Shown: positions 8,175 to 17,654, counted from the first letter of the stretch. The stretch is DNA of 64,000 nucleotides from Limnohabitans sp. T6-20 (GCF_003063505.1 NZ_NERW01000001.1:1108501-1172500), one strand, 5' to 3'. A program made the numbers and translations. Notes: a model not told the origin generated them from the letters alone.

Positions 8175-9368
8175 ATGTCCGATCCCATCGTCATCGTCAG
8201 CGCTGCACGCACCCCCATGGGCAGCTTTCAGGGTGACTTTTCCGCGCTGGCCGCCCACGACCTGGGTGGCGCAGCCATCAAGGCCGCTGTCGAGCGCGCA
8301 GGCCTGAACTCGCAATTCACGCCAGAACTGGTGACCGAGGTGCTGTTTGGCAACTGCCTGATGGCAGGCCAGGGCCAGGCCCCGGCGCGTCAAGCCGGTT
8401 TCAAAGGTGGCCTGCCCAAAGGCGCGGGTGCAGTGACCTTGTCCAAAATGTGCGGCTCGGGCATGCGCGCAGCCATGTTCGCCCACGACATGCTGGTGGC
8501 GGGCTCGCACGATGTGCTGGTGGCCGGTGGCATGGAAAGCATGACCAACGCGCCCTACCTGATGCTCAAAGGCCGTGGTGGCTACCGCATGGGCCACGAC
8601 AAAATTTACGACCACATGATGCTCGACGGTCTGGAAGACGCTTACGAAGCCGGTCGCAGCATGGGCACCTTTGGCGAAGATTGCGCTGCCAAATACAGCT
8701 TCACCCGCGCCGAACAAGACCACTTTGCCACCACCAGTGTGCAGCGCGCCAAGGCCGCTACCGAGTCGGGCGCGTTTGCCGCCGAGATCACACCCGTCAC
8801 AGTCAAAGACCGCAGCGGCGAACGCGTGGTGTCCATCGACGAAGGCCCCGGCAAAGTCAAGCTTGACAAGATCACTTCACTCAAGCCCGCCTTCAAGAAA
8901 GACGGCACCATTACCGCGGCCAGCAGTTCGTCCATCAACGACGGCGCGGCCGCCATGGTGCTGATGCGCGAAAGCACGGCCGCCAAACTCGGCTGCAAGC
9001 CCTTGGCCCGCATCGTGAGCCACGCCACCCACGCGCAAGAGCCCGAGTGGTTTGCCACCGCCCCCGTGGGCGCGACGCAAAAAGCCCTGGCCAAAGCCGG
9101 CTGGAAAGTGGAAGACGTCGACCTGTGGGAAGTCAACGAAGCCTTTGCCGTGGTGCCCATGGCGCTCATGAAAGAGCTGAACGTGCCGCACGACAAGGTC
9201 AACGTGAACGGCGGTGCGTGCGCTTTGGGTCACCCCATTGGCGCATCTGGTGCACGCATCATGGTCACCCTGATCCACGCCCTGAAAGCCCGCGGCCTCA
9301 AAAAAGGCCTGGCCACGCTGTGCATCGGCGGGGGTGAAGGCACAGCGGTCGCGCTGGAATTGGTGTGA
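8175..9368 (+). CDS. Acetyl-CoA acetyltransferase (thiolase)
   Basis: Thiolase of 397 residues that condenses or cleaves acetoacetyl-CoA. The acyl-enzyme cysteine is Cys93 in KMCGSGMRAAM. The C-terminal motifs NGGACALGHPIGASGAR (catalytic His) and LCIGGGEGTAVALE (second catalytic Cys) are intact. The ATG at 8175 has a good ribosome site (ctggag) seven bases upstream; the in-frame ATG at 8010 lies inside the carbonic anhydrase gene. In this context it would convert acetoacetyl-CoA made from leucine-derived acetoacetate to acetyl-CoA. A PhaA-like role in polyhydroxyalkanoate synthesis cannot be excluded. Confidence 0.93.
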   Translation: MSDPIVIVSAARTPMGSFQGDFSALAAHDLGGAAIKAAVERAGLNSQFTPELVTEVLFGNCLMAGQGQAPARQAGFKGGLPKGAGAVTLSKMCGSGMRAAMFAHDMLVAGSHDVLVAGGMESMTNAPYLMLKGRGGYRMGHDKIYDHMMLDGLEDAYEAGRSMGTFGEDCAAKYSFTRAEQDHFATTSVQRAKAATESGAFAAEITPVTVKDRSGERVVSIDEGPGKVKLDKITSLKPAFKKDGTITAASSSSINDGAAAMVLMRESTAAKLGCKPLARIVSHATHAQEPEWFATAPVGATQKALAKAGWKVEDVDLWEVNEAFAVVPMALMKELNVPHDKVNVNGGACALGHPIGASGARIMVTLIHALKARGLKKGLATLCIGGGEGTAVALELV

Positions 9369-9381
9369 TCGAGGCGCTTAC

Positions 9382-9456
9382 TGTGGGAGGCCGCCCCTGC
9401 GGCCGAATGCCTGCAGTGGCGCGGCGCACATTCGCGAGCAGGGGCTCGCTCCTACA
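9382..9456. repeat. REP-like inverted repeat, copy A
   Basis: Two oppositely oriented REP-like hairpin units, TGTGGGAGGCCGCCCCTGCG at the left and the GAGCAGGGGCTCGCTCC type at the right, joined by a short spacer. They fill the gap between the thiolase and short-chain dehydrogenase genes. The same arrangement occurs at 11751-11909, 22144-22218 and 56180-56281. Confidence 0.85.
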
Positions 9457-9471
9457 AAAAACGCAGTCTTC

Positions 9472-10149
9472 ATGAGCACCGTCCTTCTGATAGGCGCATC
9501 ACGCGGCATAGGCCACGAACTGGCCCGCCAGTACATCGCAGACGGCTGGCGCGTGATCGCCACCGCCCGCTCGGACGATGGGCTGGCGAGCCTGAAGGCC
9601 TTGGGCGCACAAACCCTGCGCCTGGATGTGGCCAACCCGGCCAGCAACTCGGGCCTGTCCTGGCAGCTGGATGGCGAGAAGATTGACCTGGCCATTTATG
9701 TGGCAGGCGCGATGGACCGTGCCAGCGCCAGCACCCCGCCCACCCGCGACAGTTTTGATGCCGTCATGCACACCAACGTGATGGGCGCGATGCAGGTCAT
9801 TCCGCAAATCGCGCCCATGGTGCAAGAGGCGCAAGGCGTGATCGCCTGCATCAGCTCGGTCATGGGCAGTCTGCAAGAGACCACCAACGGCAATGCCGCG
9901 CTTTACCGCGTGAGCAAGGCGGCGCTCAATATGGTGGTGCGCTGCACACAGGCCGAGCAGCCCGACATCACCGTGCTGGCCATTCACCCCGGCTGGGTGC
10001 AGACCGAGATGGGCGGTGCAGCCGCACCCCTCACGCCCGGGCAAAGCGCAAGCAGCCTGCGCCAAACGCTGAACCGCATCCTTGAACAACGCGACCCGAT
10101 ACACCGGGGCGCATTTTTGAACCACGACGGCCAGAGCCTGCCGTGGTGA
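9472..10149 (+). CDS. Short-chain dehydrogenase/reductase (SDR) family protein
   Basis: NAD(P)-dependent oxidoreductase of 225 residues, Rossmann fold. Visible are the cofactor loop GASRGIGHE near the N-terminus, the AGAMD segment (the NNAG position), the catalytic Ser in CISSVMGS and the YRVSKAA Tyr-Lys pair. The ATG at 9472 directly follows the repeat element; in-frame codons to 9334 overlap the thiolase and the repeat, so I exclude them. The substrate is unknown; the setting among acyl-CoA enzymes is suggestive only. Confidence 0.87.
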   Translation: MSTVLLIGASRGIGHELARQYIADGWRVIATARSDDGLASLKALGAQTLRLDVANPASNSGLSWQLDGEKIDLAIYVAGAMDRASASTPPTRDSFDAVMHTNVMGAMQVIPQIAPMVQEAQGVIACISSVMGSLQETTNGNAALYRVSKAALNMVVRCTQAEQPDITVLAIHPGWVQTEMGGAAAPLTPGQSASSLRQTLNRILEQRDPIHRGAFLNHDGQSLPW

Positions 10150-10169
10150 CCCGATAAAGAAAGAGACCC

Positions 10170-11297
10170 ATGCTGCTGACCCCCGACCAGGAAATGATCC
10201 GCGACGCTGTGCGCGACTTTGCACAACGCGAACTCTGGCCCCATGCGGCCGAGTGGGACAAAAAACACCACTTCCCGAAAGACGTGCACAAAGGCCTGGC
10301 CGAGCTGGGCGCGTATGGCATTTGTGTGCCCGAAGAGTTGGGTGGCGCGGGTCTGGACTATGTGACGCTGGCGCTGGTGCTCGAAGAAATCGCGGCCGGT
10401 GACGGCGGCACCAGCACCGTGATCAGCGTGACCAACTGCCCGGTGAACGCCATCTTGATGATGTACGGCAACGCCGCACAAAAAGCCCAGTGGCTCACGC
10501 CCCTGGCCCAGGGCCAGATGCTCGGCGCGTTTTGCCTGACCGAGCCGCATGTGGGCTCCGACGCTTCTGCGCTGCGCACCACCGCCGTGAAAGACGGCGA
10601 CGGCTACGTCATCAACGGCGTCAAGCAGTTCATCACCAGCGGTCAAAACGGCGATGTGGCCATCGTGATCGCGGTGACCGACAAGGGCGCGGGCAAAAAA
10701 GGCCTGAGCGCCTTTTTGGTGCCCACCAGCGCACCCGGCTATGTGGTGGCACGCCTGGAAGACAAGCTGGGCCAGCACAGCAGTGACACCGCGCAAATCA
10801 ACTTTGACAACTGCCGCATACCCGCCGAAAACCTGATCGGCCAGGAAGGCGAGGGCTACAAGATCGCCCTGTCGGCGCTCGAAGGCGGGCGCATCGGCAT
10901 CGCCGCGCAAAGCCTGGGCATGGCCCGCAGCGCCCTCGACGTGGCCATTGACTACGCCAAGCAGCGTGAGAGCTTTGGCACGGCCATCTTCAACCACCAG
11001 GCGGTGGGCTTCCGTCTGGCCGACTGCGCCACACAGCTCGAAGCGGCGCGCCAGCTGATCTGGCACGCGGCCAGCCTGCGCGACGCAGGCAAGCCTTGCC
11101 TCAAAGAAGCCGCCATGGCCAAGCTGTTCGCCAGCGAAATGGCCGAGAAGGTCTGCTCCGCCGCCATTCAGACCCTGGGTGGCTACGGCTATGTGAGTGA
11201 CTTCCCGGTCGAGCGCATCTACCGCGATGTGCGGGTGTGCCAGATCTACGAAGGCACCTCCGATGTGCAAAAGATCATCATCCAGCGCGCGCTGTAA
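10170..11297 (+). CDS. Acyl-CoA dehydrogenase
   Basis: FAD-dependent acyl-CoA dehydrogenase of 375 residues, distinct from liuA. Motifs: FCLTEPHVGSDASAL (FAD/substrate loop), QFITSGQNGDVAIVIA, QTLGGYGYVSDFPVERIYRD and the catalytic Glu in QIYEGTSDVQ. The catalytic Glu in that C-terminal loop is the arrangement of butyryl/short-branched and medium-chain enzymes, so the likely substrates are short saturated acyl-CoAs such as 2-methylbutyryl- or isobutyryl-CoA. It lies 20 bases after the SDR gene and 12 before the rhodanese gene, probably in one transcript. Confidence 0.92.
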   Translation: MLLTPDQEMIRDAVRDFAQRELWPHAAEWDKKHHFPKDVHKGLAELGAYGICVPEELGGAGLDYVTLALVLEEIAAGDGGTSTVISVTNCPVNAILMMYGNAAQKAQWLTPLAQGQMLGAFCLTEPHVGSDASALRTTAVKDGDGYVINGVKQFITSGQNGDVAIVIAVTDKGAGKKGLSAFLVPTSAPGYVVARLEDKLGQHSSDTAQINFDNCRIPAENLIGQEGEGYKIALSALEGGRIGIAAQSLGMARSALDVAIDYAKQRESFGTAIFNHQAVGFRLADCATQLEAARQLIWHAASLRDAGKPCLKEAAMAKLFASEMAEKVCSAAIQTLGGYGYVSDFPVERIYRDVRVCQIYEGTSDVQKIIIQRAL

Positions 11298-11309
11298 CAG
11301 GAGAGTTTC

Positions 11310-11741
11310 ATGCCCATTACCAAAGGATTTCAAGCGTTGGTGGACGAGGCCATGGCCGAGGTCACGACTTACAGCGTTGACGAAGTGCGTGCCCGCCTGA
11401 ACCAGCCGAATGTCCAGATCGTCGACATCCGCGACCCGCGCGAGCTGGAGCGCGAAGGCACGGTGCCTGGCGCTTTGCTGGCCCCACGCGGCATGCTCGA
11501 ATTTTGGGTCGACCCGGCATCACCGTATTTCAAGCCCGTGTTCGCCGACGAAAGCAAGGAGTTCATCCTGTTTTGCGGCGCAGGCTGGCGCAGCGCGCTG
11601 GCTACCAAGACCCTGCAAGACATGGGCATGACCAACGTGGCCCACATCGACGGCGGCTATGCGGCCTGGAAAAAAGCCCACGCGCCCATGGTCACGCTGG
11701 AGCAGCACAAAGCCGAAAGCGCTTCGCGCAAAAGCCATTGA
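11310..11741 (+). CDS. Rhodanese-like domain protein
   Basis: Single rhodanese domain of 143 residues, a predicted sulfurtransferase. The domain entry motif VDIRDPRELEREG and the catalytic cysteine loop FCGAGWRSA are present, followed by HIDGGYAAW. It follows the acyl-CoA dehydrogenase closely, with an aggag ribosome site before its ATG. Physiological donor and acceptor are unknown; the domain could also be a binding module, but the Cys is retained so activity is plausible. Confidence 0.9.
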   Translation: MPITKGFQALVDEAMAEVTTYSVDEVRARLNQPNVQIVDIRDPRELEREGTVPGALLAPRGMLEFWVDPASPYFKPVFADESKEFILFCGAGWRSALATKTLQDMGMTNVAHIDGGYAAWKKAHAPMVTLEQHKAESASRKSH

Positions 11742-11750
11742 GCGTGATGG

Positions 11751-11909
11751 CGTCTGGGCGGAAGCACCTGCTCGCGAATGCCTGCCAGGGCCTCAACACA
11801 TTCGGCCGCAGGGGCAGCCTCCCACAAAGACAGAGATGTACGCATTCGTGTGATGCGTGTGGGAGCGAGCCCCTGCTCGCGAATGCCTGCCCGAGCCCCA
11901 ATACATTTG
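11751..11909. repeat. REP-like repeats, copy B (three units)
   Basis: A pair in the reverse arrangement (GCACCTGCTCGCGAATGCC ... CATTCGGCCGCAGGGGC) ends at 11826. A third unit with TGTGGGAGCGAGCCCCTGC begins at 11858. Together they fill the gap between the rhodanese and ychJ genes and use the same two hairpin types as copies A, C and D. Confidence 0.85.
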
Positions 11910-11919
11910 ACCCACACTC

Positions 11920-12312
11920 ATGAATAAGACTTCTTGCCCCTGCGGCCGCACCACCGCCAAAGGCCAGCCGCTGGCGTTCGATGCTTGCTGCGGCCCTTGC
12001 CATGCTGGTCAGGCCGCACCCGATGCCGAAAGCCTGATGCGCTCGCGCTACAGCGCCTTTGTGCGCGGCGATGTGCCGTATCTGCTGGCCACCTGGCATG
12101 CGGCCAAACGCCCGGCCAGCCTGGAGCTGGAAGCCGCCGCCCAATGGCTGGGCCTTCAGATCAAACAGCACCGCGTCACCGGCGAACACACCGCCGAGGT
12201 TGAGTTTGTGGCCCGCTTTCGCGTGGGCGGCAAAGCCGTGCGCCAACACGAGCGCAGCCGCTTTGTACGTGAGGACGGGCGTTGGTTTTATGTGGACGGC
12301 GATGTGCTCTGA
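11920..12312 (+). CDS. YchJ-family SEC-C motif protein
   Basis: Protein of 130 residues of the YchJ/UPF0225 family. The N-terminal cysteine cluster (CPCGRTT ... ACCGPCHAG) is the SEC-C-like zinc site. The family segment [22 protein letters not shown] follows, and the C-terminal strand region ends [18 protein letters not shown]. Length and motif order fit the family. Biochemical function is not established. It lies between the repeat array and a HAD phosphatase gene with a 21-base gap. Confidence 0.88.
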   Translation: MNKTSCPCGRTTAKGQPLAFDACCGPCHAGQAAPDAESLMRSRYSAFVRGDVPYLLATWHAAKRPASLELEAAAQWLGLQIKQHRVTGEHTAEVEFVARFRVGGKAVRQHERSRFVREDGRWFYVDGDVL

Positions 12313-12333
12313 GGCCGTGCAGAGACAGACCGT

Positions 12334-12993
12334 ATGATTCACGGCATGAACTTTGAAGCCATTTTGTTTGATTGCGACGGCGTGCTGGTGGACAGTGAGG
12401 CCATCACCTGCGGCGTGCTGCGTGACATGTTCGAGGAGCAGGGTTGGCGCATGACGCTGGCCGAGTGCATGCAGCGCTTTGTGGGGCACACGGTCAAAAG
12501 TCAGCGCGACACCATCGAGGCCCATACGAACCAGCCCCTCACCGACGCGTGGTTGGAACAGTTTTTTGCCCGACGAAACGAGCGGTTGACGCAAAGCATC
12601 ACCGCCATCGACGGCGTGCACGACGCGGTGGCTCACCTGCATGACCACTGTCAAGGCCGCATCGCCGTGGCCTCTGGGGCAGACCGTTTCAAGGTCGAGA
12701 TGATGCTCAAGCAAGTGGGCTTGATGGACTTTTTTGAAGGCCGCATTTTCAGTGGTCACGAAATGCCGCGCAGCAAACCCCACCCTGATGTGTATTTGGC
12801 TGCAGCCGCGCATTTGCAAATCGATCCGGCGCGTTGCCTGGTGATCGAAGACACCACCGTGGGCATCACGGCGGGTGTGGCTGCGGGGGCTACGGTCTGG
12901 GCCTATGCGGCACCGCCAGCTGAGCACACACCGCTGTTGCAAGCGGGTGCGCAACGGGTGTTCACCGACATGCAGGCTTTGCGGCTTGGCTGA
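12334..12993 (+). CDS. HAD-IA phosphatase (CbbY/Gph-like)
   Basis: Haloacid-dehalogenase-type phosphatase of about 219 residues, resembling phosphoglycolate phosphatase and beta-phosphoglucomutase-like enzymes. Motifs: FDCDGVLVDSE (nucleophile and acid), VASGADRFKV (motif II Ser), KPHPDVYLAAA (motif III Lys) and VIEDTTVGITAG (motif IV). A start at 12334 gives a MIHG extension, and 12346 is an equally good alternative; a gaga-type ribosome site favours 12334. The substrate cannot be assigned. Confidence 0.86.
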   Translation: MIHGMNFEAILFDCDGVLVDSEAITCGVLRDMFEEQGWRMTLAECMQRFVGHTVKSQRDTIEAHTNQPLTDAWLEQFFARRNERLTQSITAIDGVHDAVAHLHDHCQGRIAVASGADRFKVEMMLKQVGLMDFFEGRIFSGHEMPRSKPHPDVYLAAAAHLQIDPARCLVIEDTTVGITAGVAAGATVWAYAAPPAEHTPLLQAGAQRVFTDMQALRLG

Positions 12994-13041
12994 AAGGGCT
13001 GGCCACAGGCTGGGGCTTGTGAAGCGCAGCATGTGATGCAC

Positions 13042-13067
13042 AAAAAAAGGGCGCCGAAGCGCCCTTT
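13042..13067 (-). terminator. Rho-independent terminator after actP
   Basis: A 9-bp stem (AAAGGGCGC / GCGCCCTTT) with loop CGAA, between the convergent HAD and actP genes. On the minus strand it is followed by seven T residues. On the plus strand it is followed by TTGGTTTTT after the stem, so it may work both ways. Confidence 0.85.
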
Positions 13068-13073
13068 GGTTTT

Positions 13074-14819
13074 TCAGTGTGTGCTGAAAGATCTGTGGTC
13101 TGAAGCGGCGGCAGCGCCGTAGCCGGTTTCAGAGCGCACTTGCTGGGCAGGGAAGGCCGCGCGCTCTTTCTTGGCTTGCTCGCTCTTGTCCAGAATCGAG
13201 AAGAGCCAGATGCCCACAAAGCCAATGGTCATCGAGAACAAGGCAGGCGAGCTGTACTGGAACCAGGCCGAGCCCTTGGGGTTGCCCAAGGTCACCTCCC
13301 ACACCGCAGGTGACACGATGGTCAGGCCCACGGAAGAGATCAGGCCGAGGAAGCCGCCGATCACCGCGCCGCGTGTGGTGCAGTCTTTCCACAGCACCGA
13401 CAAGAACAGCACCGGGAAGTTGGCCGAAGCCGCGATCGCGAAAGCCAGCGACACCATGAAGGCGATGTTCTGCTTTTCAAACGCGATGCCCAGACCCACG
13501 GCGATCACACCCAAAGCCACGGTGGTGATGCGCGAGACACGCAGCTCGGACGTGCTGTCGGCTTGGCCTTTTTTGAAGACGGTTGAGTACAAATCGTGCG
13601 ACACGGCCGAAGCACCCGACAGCGTCAGGCCCGCCACCACGGCCAGGATGGTGGCAAACGCCACCGCCGAAATGAAGCCATAGAACACATCGCCGCCCAC
13701 GGTTTTTGCCACCAGCACGGCCGCCATGTTGGCTGTACCTGCGCCGCCCTTGATCACGCCTTTGCTGATGTCGGCCAATTCGGGGTTGGTCAGCACCAAA
13801 GTGATCGCACCGAAACCGATGATGAAGATCAGGATGAAGAAGTAGCCTACCCAGGTTGTGGCCCAGAACACCGACTTGCGCGCTTCTTTCGCATCGGGCA
13901 CGGTGAAAAAGCGCATCAGCACATGGGGCAAACCGGCCGTGCCGAACATCAGCGCCATGCCAAACGAAATGGCCGAAATCGGGTCCTTGATGAAGCCGCC
14001 GGGGCCCATGATGGACAGACCGGCTTTAGCGGCTTCTTCGGGCGTCTTGCCGCCGGCTTCGGCAATCGCGGTTTTCACGGCCACGCCTTTGGCAAACAGC
14101 GCTTCGGGGCTGAAACCGAACTGCGCCAAGACCATGATGGCCATGAAGGTGCCACCGCACAGCAGCAAGCAAGCCTTGATGATCTGCACCCAGGTGGTGG
14201 CGGTCATGCCGCCAAACAGCACGTACACCATCATCAGTGCGCCCACGATGACCACAGCCATCCAGTACTCCAGACCAAACAAGAGCTTGATCAACTGACC
14301 AGCACCGACCATCTGGGCGATCAGGTAGAAGGCCACCACCACCAGCGTGCCTGAAGCGGCAAAGGCGCGGATGGGCGCTTGCTTGAAGCGATAGCCCGCC
14401 ACGTCGGCAAAGGTGAACTTGCCCAGGTTGCGCAGGCGCTCGGCCAGCAAGAAAGTGATCACGGGCCAGCCGACCAAAAAGCCAATCGAGTAGATCAAAC
14501 CGTCATAGCCTGAAGCCATGACAGCCGCCGAAATGCCCAGAAAGGACGCGGCCGACATGTAGTCGCCAGCAATCGCCAGGCCGTTTTGGAAACCCGTGAT
14601 GCCGCCACCGGCGGTGTAAAAGTCTGCGGCCGATTTGGTTTTGGCCGCAGCCCATTTGGTGATCCACAGCGTGCCGACCACGAAGGTGCCGAACATCAAG
14701 ATGGCAGTCCAGTTGGTGGATTGCTTGGCGGCGTCGCCAATGTCTGCACCGGCAGCCAGGGCGGCGTTGCCCGCGATCAGGGTCAAAGCGCCCAGGAAAA
14801 TTTGCATCGCCTTGTTCAT
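13074..14819 (-). CDS. actP: Cation/acetate symporter ActP
   Basis: Sodium:solute symporter family permease of 581 residues that imports acetate and other short carboxylates. An N-terminal signal-like segment ([20 protein letters not shown]) is followed by about 13 membrane segments. Diagnostic stretches include [37 protein letters not shown] and [13 protein letters not shown], all characteristic of ActP. Its ATG overlaps the stop of yjcH by four bases, so the pair is translationally coupled. Acetate uptake complements the acetyl-CoA-generating pathways nearby. Confidence 0.94.
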   Translation of the reverse strand: MNKAMQIFLGALTLIAGNAALAAGADIGDAAKQSTNWTAILMFGTFVVGTLWITKWAAAKTKSAADFYTAGGGITGFQNGLAIAGDYMSAASFLGISAAVMASGYDGLIYSIGFLVGWPVITFLLAERLRNLGKFTFADVAGYRFKQAPIRAFAASGTLVVVAFYLIAQMVGAGQLIKLLFGLEYWMAVVIVGALMMVYVLFGGMTATTWVQIIKACLLLCGGTFMAIMVLAQFGFSPEALFAKGVAVKTAIAEAGGKTPEEAAKAGLSIMGPGGFIKDPISAISFGMALMFGTAGLPHVLMRFFTVPDAKEARKSVFWATTWVGYFFILIFIIGFGAITLVLTNPELADISKGVIKGGAGTANMAAVLVAKTVGGDVFYGFISAVAFATILAVVAGLTLSGASAVSHDLYSTVFKKGQADSTSELRVSRITTVALGVIAVGLGIAFEKQNIAFMVSLAFAIAASANFPVLFLSVLWKDCTTRGAVIGGFLGLISSVGLTIVSPAVWEVTLGNPKGSAWFQYSSPALFSMTIGFVGIWLFSILDKSEQAKKERAAFPAQQVRSETGYGAAAASDHRSFSTH

Positions 14820-15124
14820 TTCGTGGCGTCCTTCAGGATGTCTTTGGTCAGCGCGTCATAGCGCTTGTTGGCGCGGTTGACGTAGATGCCGGTGATCACG
14901 ATGGTGAAAACAATCACACCCATGCCGAGTGGGATGCCCACGGTGGTCACACCAGCGCCCAGAGGCTGTGCGAGAAATGGCTTGTTGAAGGCGATCAGTG
15001 AGATGAAGCCGTAGTAAACGACCAGGGTCAACACGGTCAGGAGCCAGCCGAATGCATTGCGCTGCTTGCGCAGCTGTGCGTACTTAGGGTGGCTTTGGAT
15101 CTTGGCGATCACGGGGTCAATCAT
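14816..15124 (-). CDS. yjcH: DUF485 membrane protein YjcH
   Basis: Small inner-membrane protein of 102 residues with two transmembrane segments (about 25-47 and 60-85) and the DUF485 motif [16 protein letters not shown]. It is the usual partner encoded directly before actP. I use the ATG at 15124; the open frame reaches 15148 but would enter the T-rich stretch after the leader hairpin. Gene order yjcH-actP matches the acetate transport operon of other proteobacteria. Confidence 0.9.
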   Translation of the reverse strand: MIDPVIAKIQSHPKYAQLRKQRNAFGWLLTVLTLVVYYGFISLIAFNKPFLAQPLGAGVTTVGIPLGMGVIVFTIVITGIYVNRANKRYDALTKDILKDATK

Positions 15125-15140
15125 TGTTATGTCCTGCTTT

Positions 15141-15206
15141 AAAAACAAAAAAGGCAGACCCCCAATTCACCCGATCTTTAGATCTGAATGAGTTGTTTGT
15201 CTGCCT
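15141..15206 (-). promoter_or_regulatory. Terminator-like hairpin in the yjcH-actP leader
   Basis: Reading the minus strand, an 8-bp stem AGGCAGAC ... GTCTGCCT (15206-15199 and 15159-15152) encloses a 39-base loop with its own small AGATC dyad. It is followed by TTTTTGTTTTT about 20 bases before the yjcH start. This has the form of an intrinsic terminator inside a 5' leader, so attenuation is possible. It could also end an upstream minus-strand transcript, but no such gene is seen. Confidence 0.45.
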
Positions 15207-15272
15207 GACGGCGAATGTCGCACAAGGGACTGACCTTTTGCTTACTTAAGGCTGCGCAGTAGGATCAGGGCC

Positions 15273-16481
15273 ATGACTTCAACATCTCACGCCCCCTTGC
15301 GCCAACTGCCTGCGGGCGTTTGGGTTTTGGGCTTCGTCAGCCTCTTGATGGACATCTCTTCGGAAATGGTCCACAGCCTATTGCCCTTGTTCATGGTGGG
15401 CGTGCTGGGTGCCAGCGCCTTGACGGTGGGCCTGATCGAAGGCATCGCCGAGTCCACCGCCCTGATCGTCAAAGTGTTTTCAGGCGTGATCAGTGATTAC
15501 CTGGGCAAGCGCAAAGCCCTGGCTGTGCTGGGCTACGCCATGGGCGCTTTCAGCAAACCCTTGTTCGCGTTGGCCCCCACCATGGGGTGGGTGCTCACAG
15601 CCCGCTTTGTGGACCGCATTGGCAAGGGCATTCGTGGCGCACCGCGTGATGCGTTGGTCGCCGACATTGCACCACCCGAGATGCGTGGCGCGGCCTTTGG
15701 CCTGCGGCAATCATTGGACACGGTGGGTGCTTTTTTGGGGCCCTTGCTGGGTGTGGCTTTGATGCTGTTGTGGGCCAATGATTTTCGGGCGGTGTTCTGG
15801 GTCGCTGTGGTGCCGGGTGTGTTGGCGGTGTTGTTGCTCATATGGGGTGTGCGTGAGCCTGTTGCACATGTGGGCGAGCGCAAAGTCAATCCGATTCGCC
15901 GTGACAACATCCGGCGTTTGGGTGGGGCATACGCTTGGGTGGTTGGCGTGGGGGCCGTGTTCACGCTGGCGCGTTTCAGCGAGGCTTTTCTGGTGCTGCG
16001 TGCGCAACAGGCCGGGATTGCCTTGGCGTGGGTGCCCCTGGTCATGGTGGCGATGAACCTGGTCTATGCCGCTTGTGCCTACCCCTTTGGACTGCTGTCA
16101 GACCGCGTGAGTCACCGTGCCTTGCTGGCCTGGGGCTTGGTGGTGCTGATCGCCGCCGATCTGGTGCTGGCCAGCGACCCGCATTGGACACGTGTGCTGT
16201 CGGGTGTCGCGCTGTGGGGCGTGCACATGGGCATGACCCAGGGTCTGTTAGCCACCATGGTGGCCAACACCGCGTCAGCCGATTTGCGTGGCACTGCGTT
16301 CGGATTTTTCAACCTCATCAGTGGGCTGTCGATGTTGGTGGCCAGTGTCTCGGCTGGTTTTCTGTGGGATCGCTGGGGCGCATCTTTCACGTTTTATGCC
16401 GGGGGCATTTTTTGCGTGATCGCGTTGCTGGGGCTGATGTTTCAACCGCCCCCTGGGCGATTTGCCGACAGCGAAGCTTGA
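15273..16481 (+). CDS. MFS transporter
   Basis: Major facilitator permease of 402 residues with 12 predicted membrane segments. The inter-helix 2/3 motif SDYLGKRKALAVLGY and the later DRIGKGIRGAPRDALVAD loop place it in the subgroup that includes predicted drug- or sugar-type efflux permeases. A repeat of the loop motif occurs in the second half (LLSDRVSHRALLAW). Its stop is three bases from the convergent AraC-type gene. Substrate unknown. Confidence 0.88.
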   Translation: MTSTSHAPLRQLPAGVWVLGFVSLLMDISSEMVHSLLPLFMVGVLGASALTVGLIEGIAESTALIVKVFSGVISDYLGKRKALAVLGYAMGAFSKPLFALAPTMGWVLTARFVDRIGKGIRGAPRDALVADIAPPEMRGAAFGLRQSLDTVGAFLGPLLGVALMLLWANDFRAVFWVAVVPGVLAVLLLIWGVREPVAHVGERKVNPIRRDNIRRLGGAYAWVVGVGAVFTLARFSEAFLVLRAQQAGIALAWVPLVMVAMNLVYAACAYPFGLLSDRVSHRALLAWGLVVLIAADLVLASDPHWTRVLSGVALWGVHMGMTQGLLATMVANTASADLRGTAFGFFNLISGLSMLVASVSAGFLWDRWGASFTFYAGGIFCVIALLGLMFQPPPGRFADSEA

Positions 16482-16484
16482 ACG

Positions 16485-17522
16485 TCAACGTTCAGATCGG
16501 AACTCATCTGGCGTGTGCCCTGTCCAGCTTTTGAACGCCCGCATGAAACTCTTCTCGTTCTGAAACCCCACTTCGGCTGCGATCTGTTTGATCGGGCGTG
16601 TGGTGCGCAAGAGCAAGTCGGTGGCAGTGTCGCGGCGAACCGCATCCTTGAGTTGCTGCAGGCTGGCACCTTCTTCTTTGAGTTGTCGGTGAAGGGTGCG
16701 TGCCGACAGGTTCAACCACCCGGCCAGATCGGCTGCATTGCGGCTGTGTTCGGGGTGCTCGGCCAGGGTCTGGCGCACTTTCTCGATCAGCAGGCGGTCG
16801 CGTCGGTAGGGGCGCACCGTGAGCAAGAGGGCGCGTTGCAGCATGCGTTGCAGCGCGGCTTCGTCGCGACGCACCGGCAGACTCAGGTACCCCGCATCGA
16901 ATTGCAGGCTGTGCGCCGGAGCGTTGAAGTGCGTGGGGCCGTCAAACAGCACGCGGTAACTGTCGGCATGGGGGGGAGGGGCAAAACGCAAAGTAGTTTG
17001 CAGCAGCGGAATGCGGGAGTCGGTCAGCCAGCAGGCCACGCCCAAAGCGTTGCGCAGCACCGACACCACCGCAAATTCCTGCAATGCGCCCAGGTCCCGG
17101 TTTTCATGCAATTGCAGCTGCGCTACGCCACCTTCCATCGTGACTTGCAGGTGGATATCGTCGGTCAGCAGGCCATGGTGGCGGCACCAGCGCTGCAGCG
17201 CCACGCCCAAATTGGGCGCGGTCAGCGAGGCGCGCACCAGCATGCCGTAGCTGCCCCAGGGCAAGCGGCGGCTGAACCAGCCCAGGGCCTCGTCGTCCAG
17301 TGCTTTCATGGCAGTGGCCGATAGCCATTCCATTTGCAGTGCGGTGATGCGGGCGTCGTCCTGACTCAGTAAGTTTGGCGCAATTTGTGCCTCGTTCAAG
17401 GCGGGCAACGGGTCCATGCCGCGCTGGATGTAGGCTTGAACAATGGCGCGAACAAAAGCCACGGGCGTCTCGGCGCGACCCGTGACGGGTGGGCGAAGTG
17501 GGGCAGGCAATGGGTGATCCAT
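16485..17522 (-). CDS. AraC-family regulator divergent from the methylcrotonyl-CoA genes
   Basis: Regulator of 345 residues. The N-terminal ~200 residues match the arabinose-binding-type ligand domain of OruR/ArgR-like AraC proteins. The C-terminal region (about 240-345) is the double helix-turn-helix (RNAADLAGWLNLSARTLHRQL and TRPIKQIAAEVGFQNEKSFM). The ATG at 17522 is chosen because the open frame beyond it runs antisense through liuB. It is divergent from liuB with 132 bases between starts. I see no LiuR palindrome in that gap, so this protein is a good candidate for controlling liuBCD. Confidence 0.9.
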   Translation of the reverse strand: MDHPLPAPLRPPVTGRAETPVAFVRAIVQAYIQRGMDPLPALNEAQIAPNLLSQDDARITALQMEWLSATAMKALDDEALGWFSRRLPWGSYGMLVRASLTAPNLGVALQRWCRHHGLLTDDIHLQVTMEGGVAQLQLHENRDLGALQEFAVVSVLRNALGVACWLTDSRIPLLQTTLRFAPPPHADSYRVLFDGPTHFNAPAHSLQFDAGYLSLPVRRDEAALQRMLQRALLLTVRPYRRDRLLIEKVRQTLAEHPEHSRNAADLAGWLNLSARTLHRQLKEEGASLQQLKDAVRRDTATDLLLRTTRPIKQIAAEVGFQNEKSFMRAFKSWTGHTPDEFRSER

Positions 17523-17654
17523 GTGGCTTGAAATTGTGGCACGATTTGCAACCCATTTGACGCCACGGGAGAGGGAAACCGGCCTAAGCTGGCGAACATT
17601 GCACGTTTGATGCCCCGTTTGCCCCGACCCGATGGGCACAGCCAAGGAAGACAC

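Noticed and set aside
16479..16494. TGAACGTCAACGTTCA, resembling a LiuR half-site pair
   Set aside because: It is imperfect and lies across the stop codons of two convergent genes with no promoter to control.
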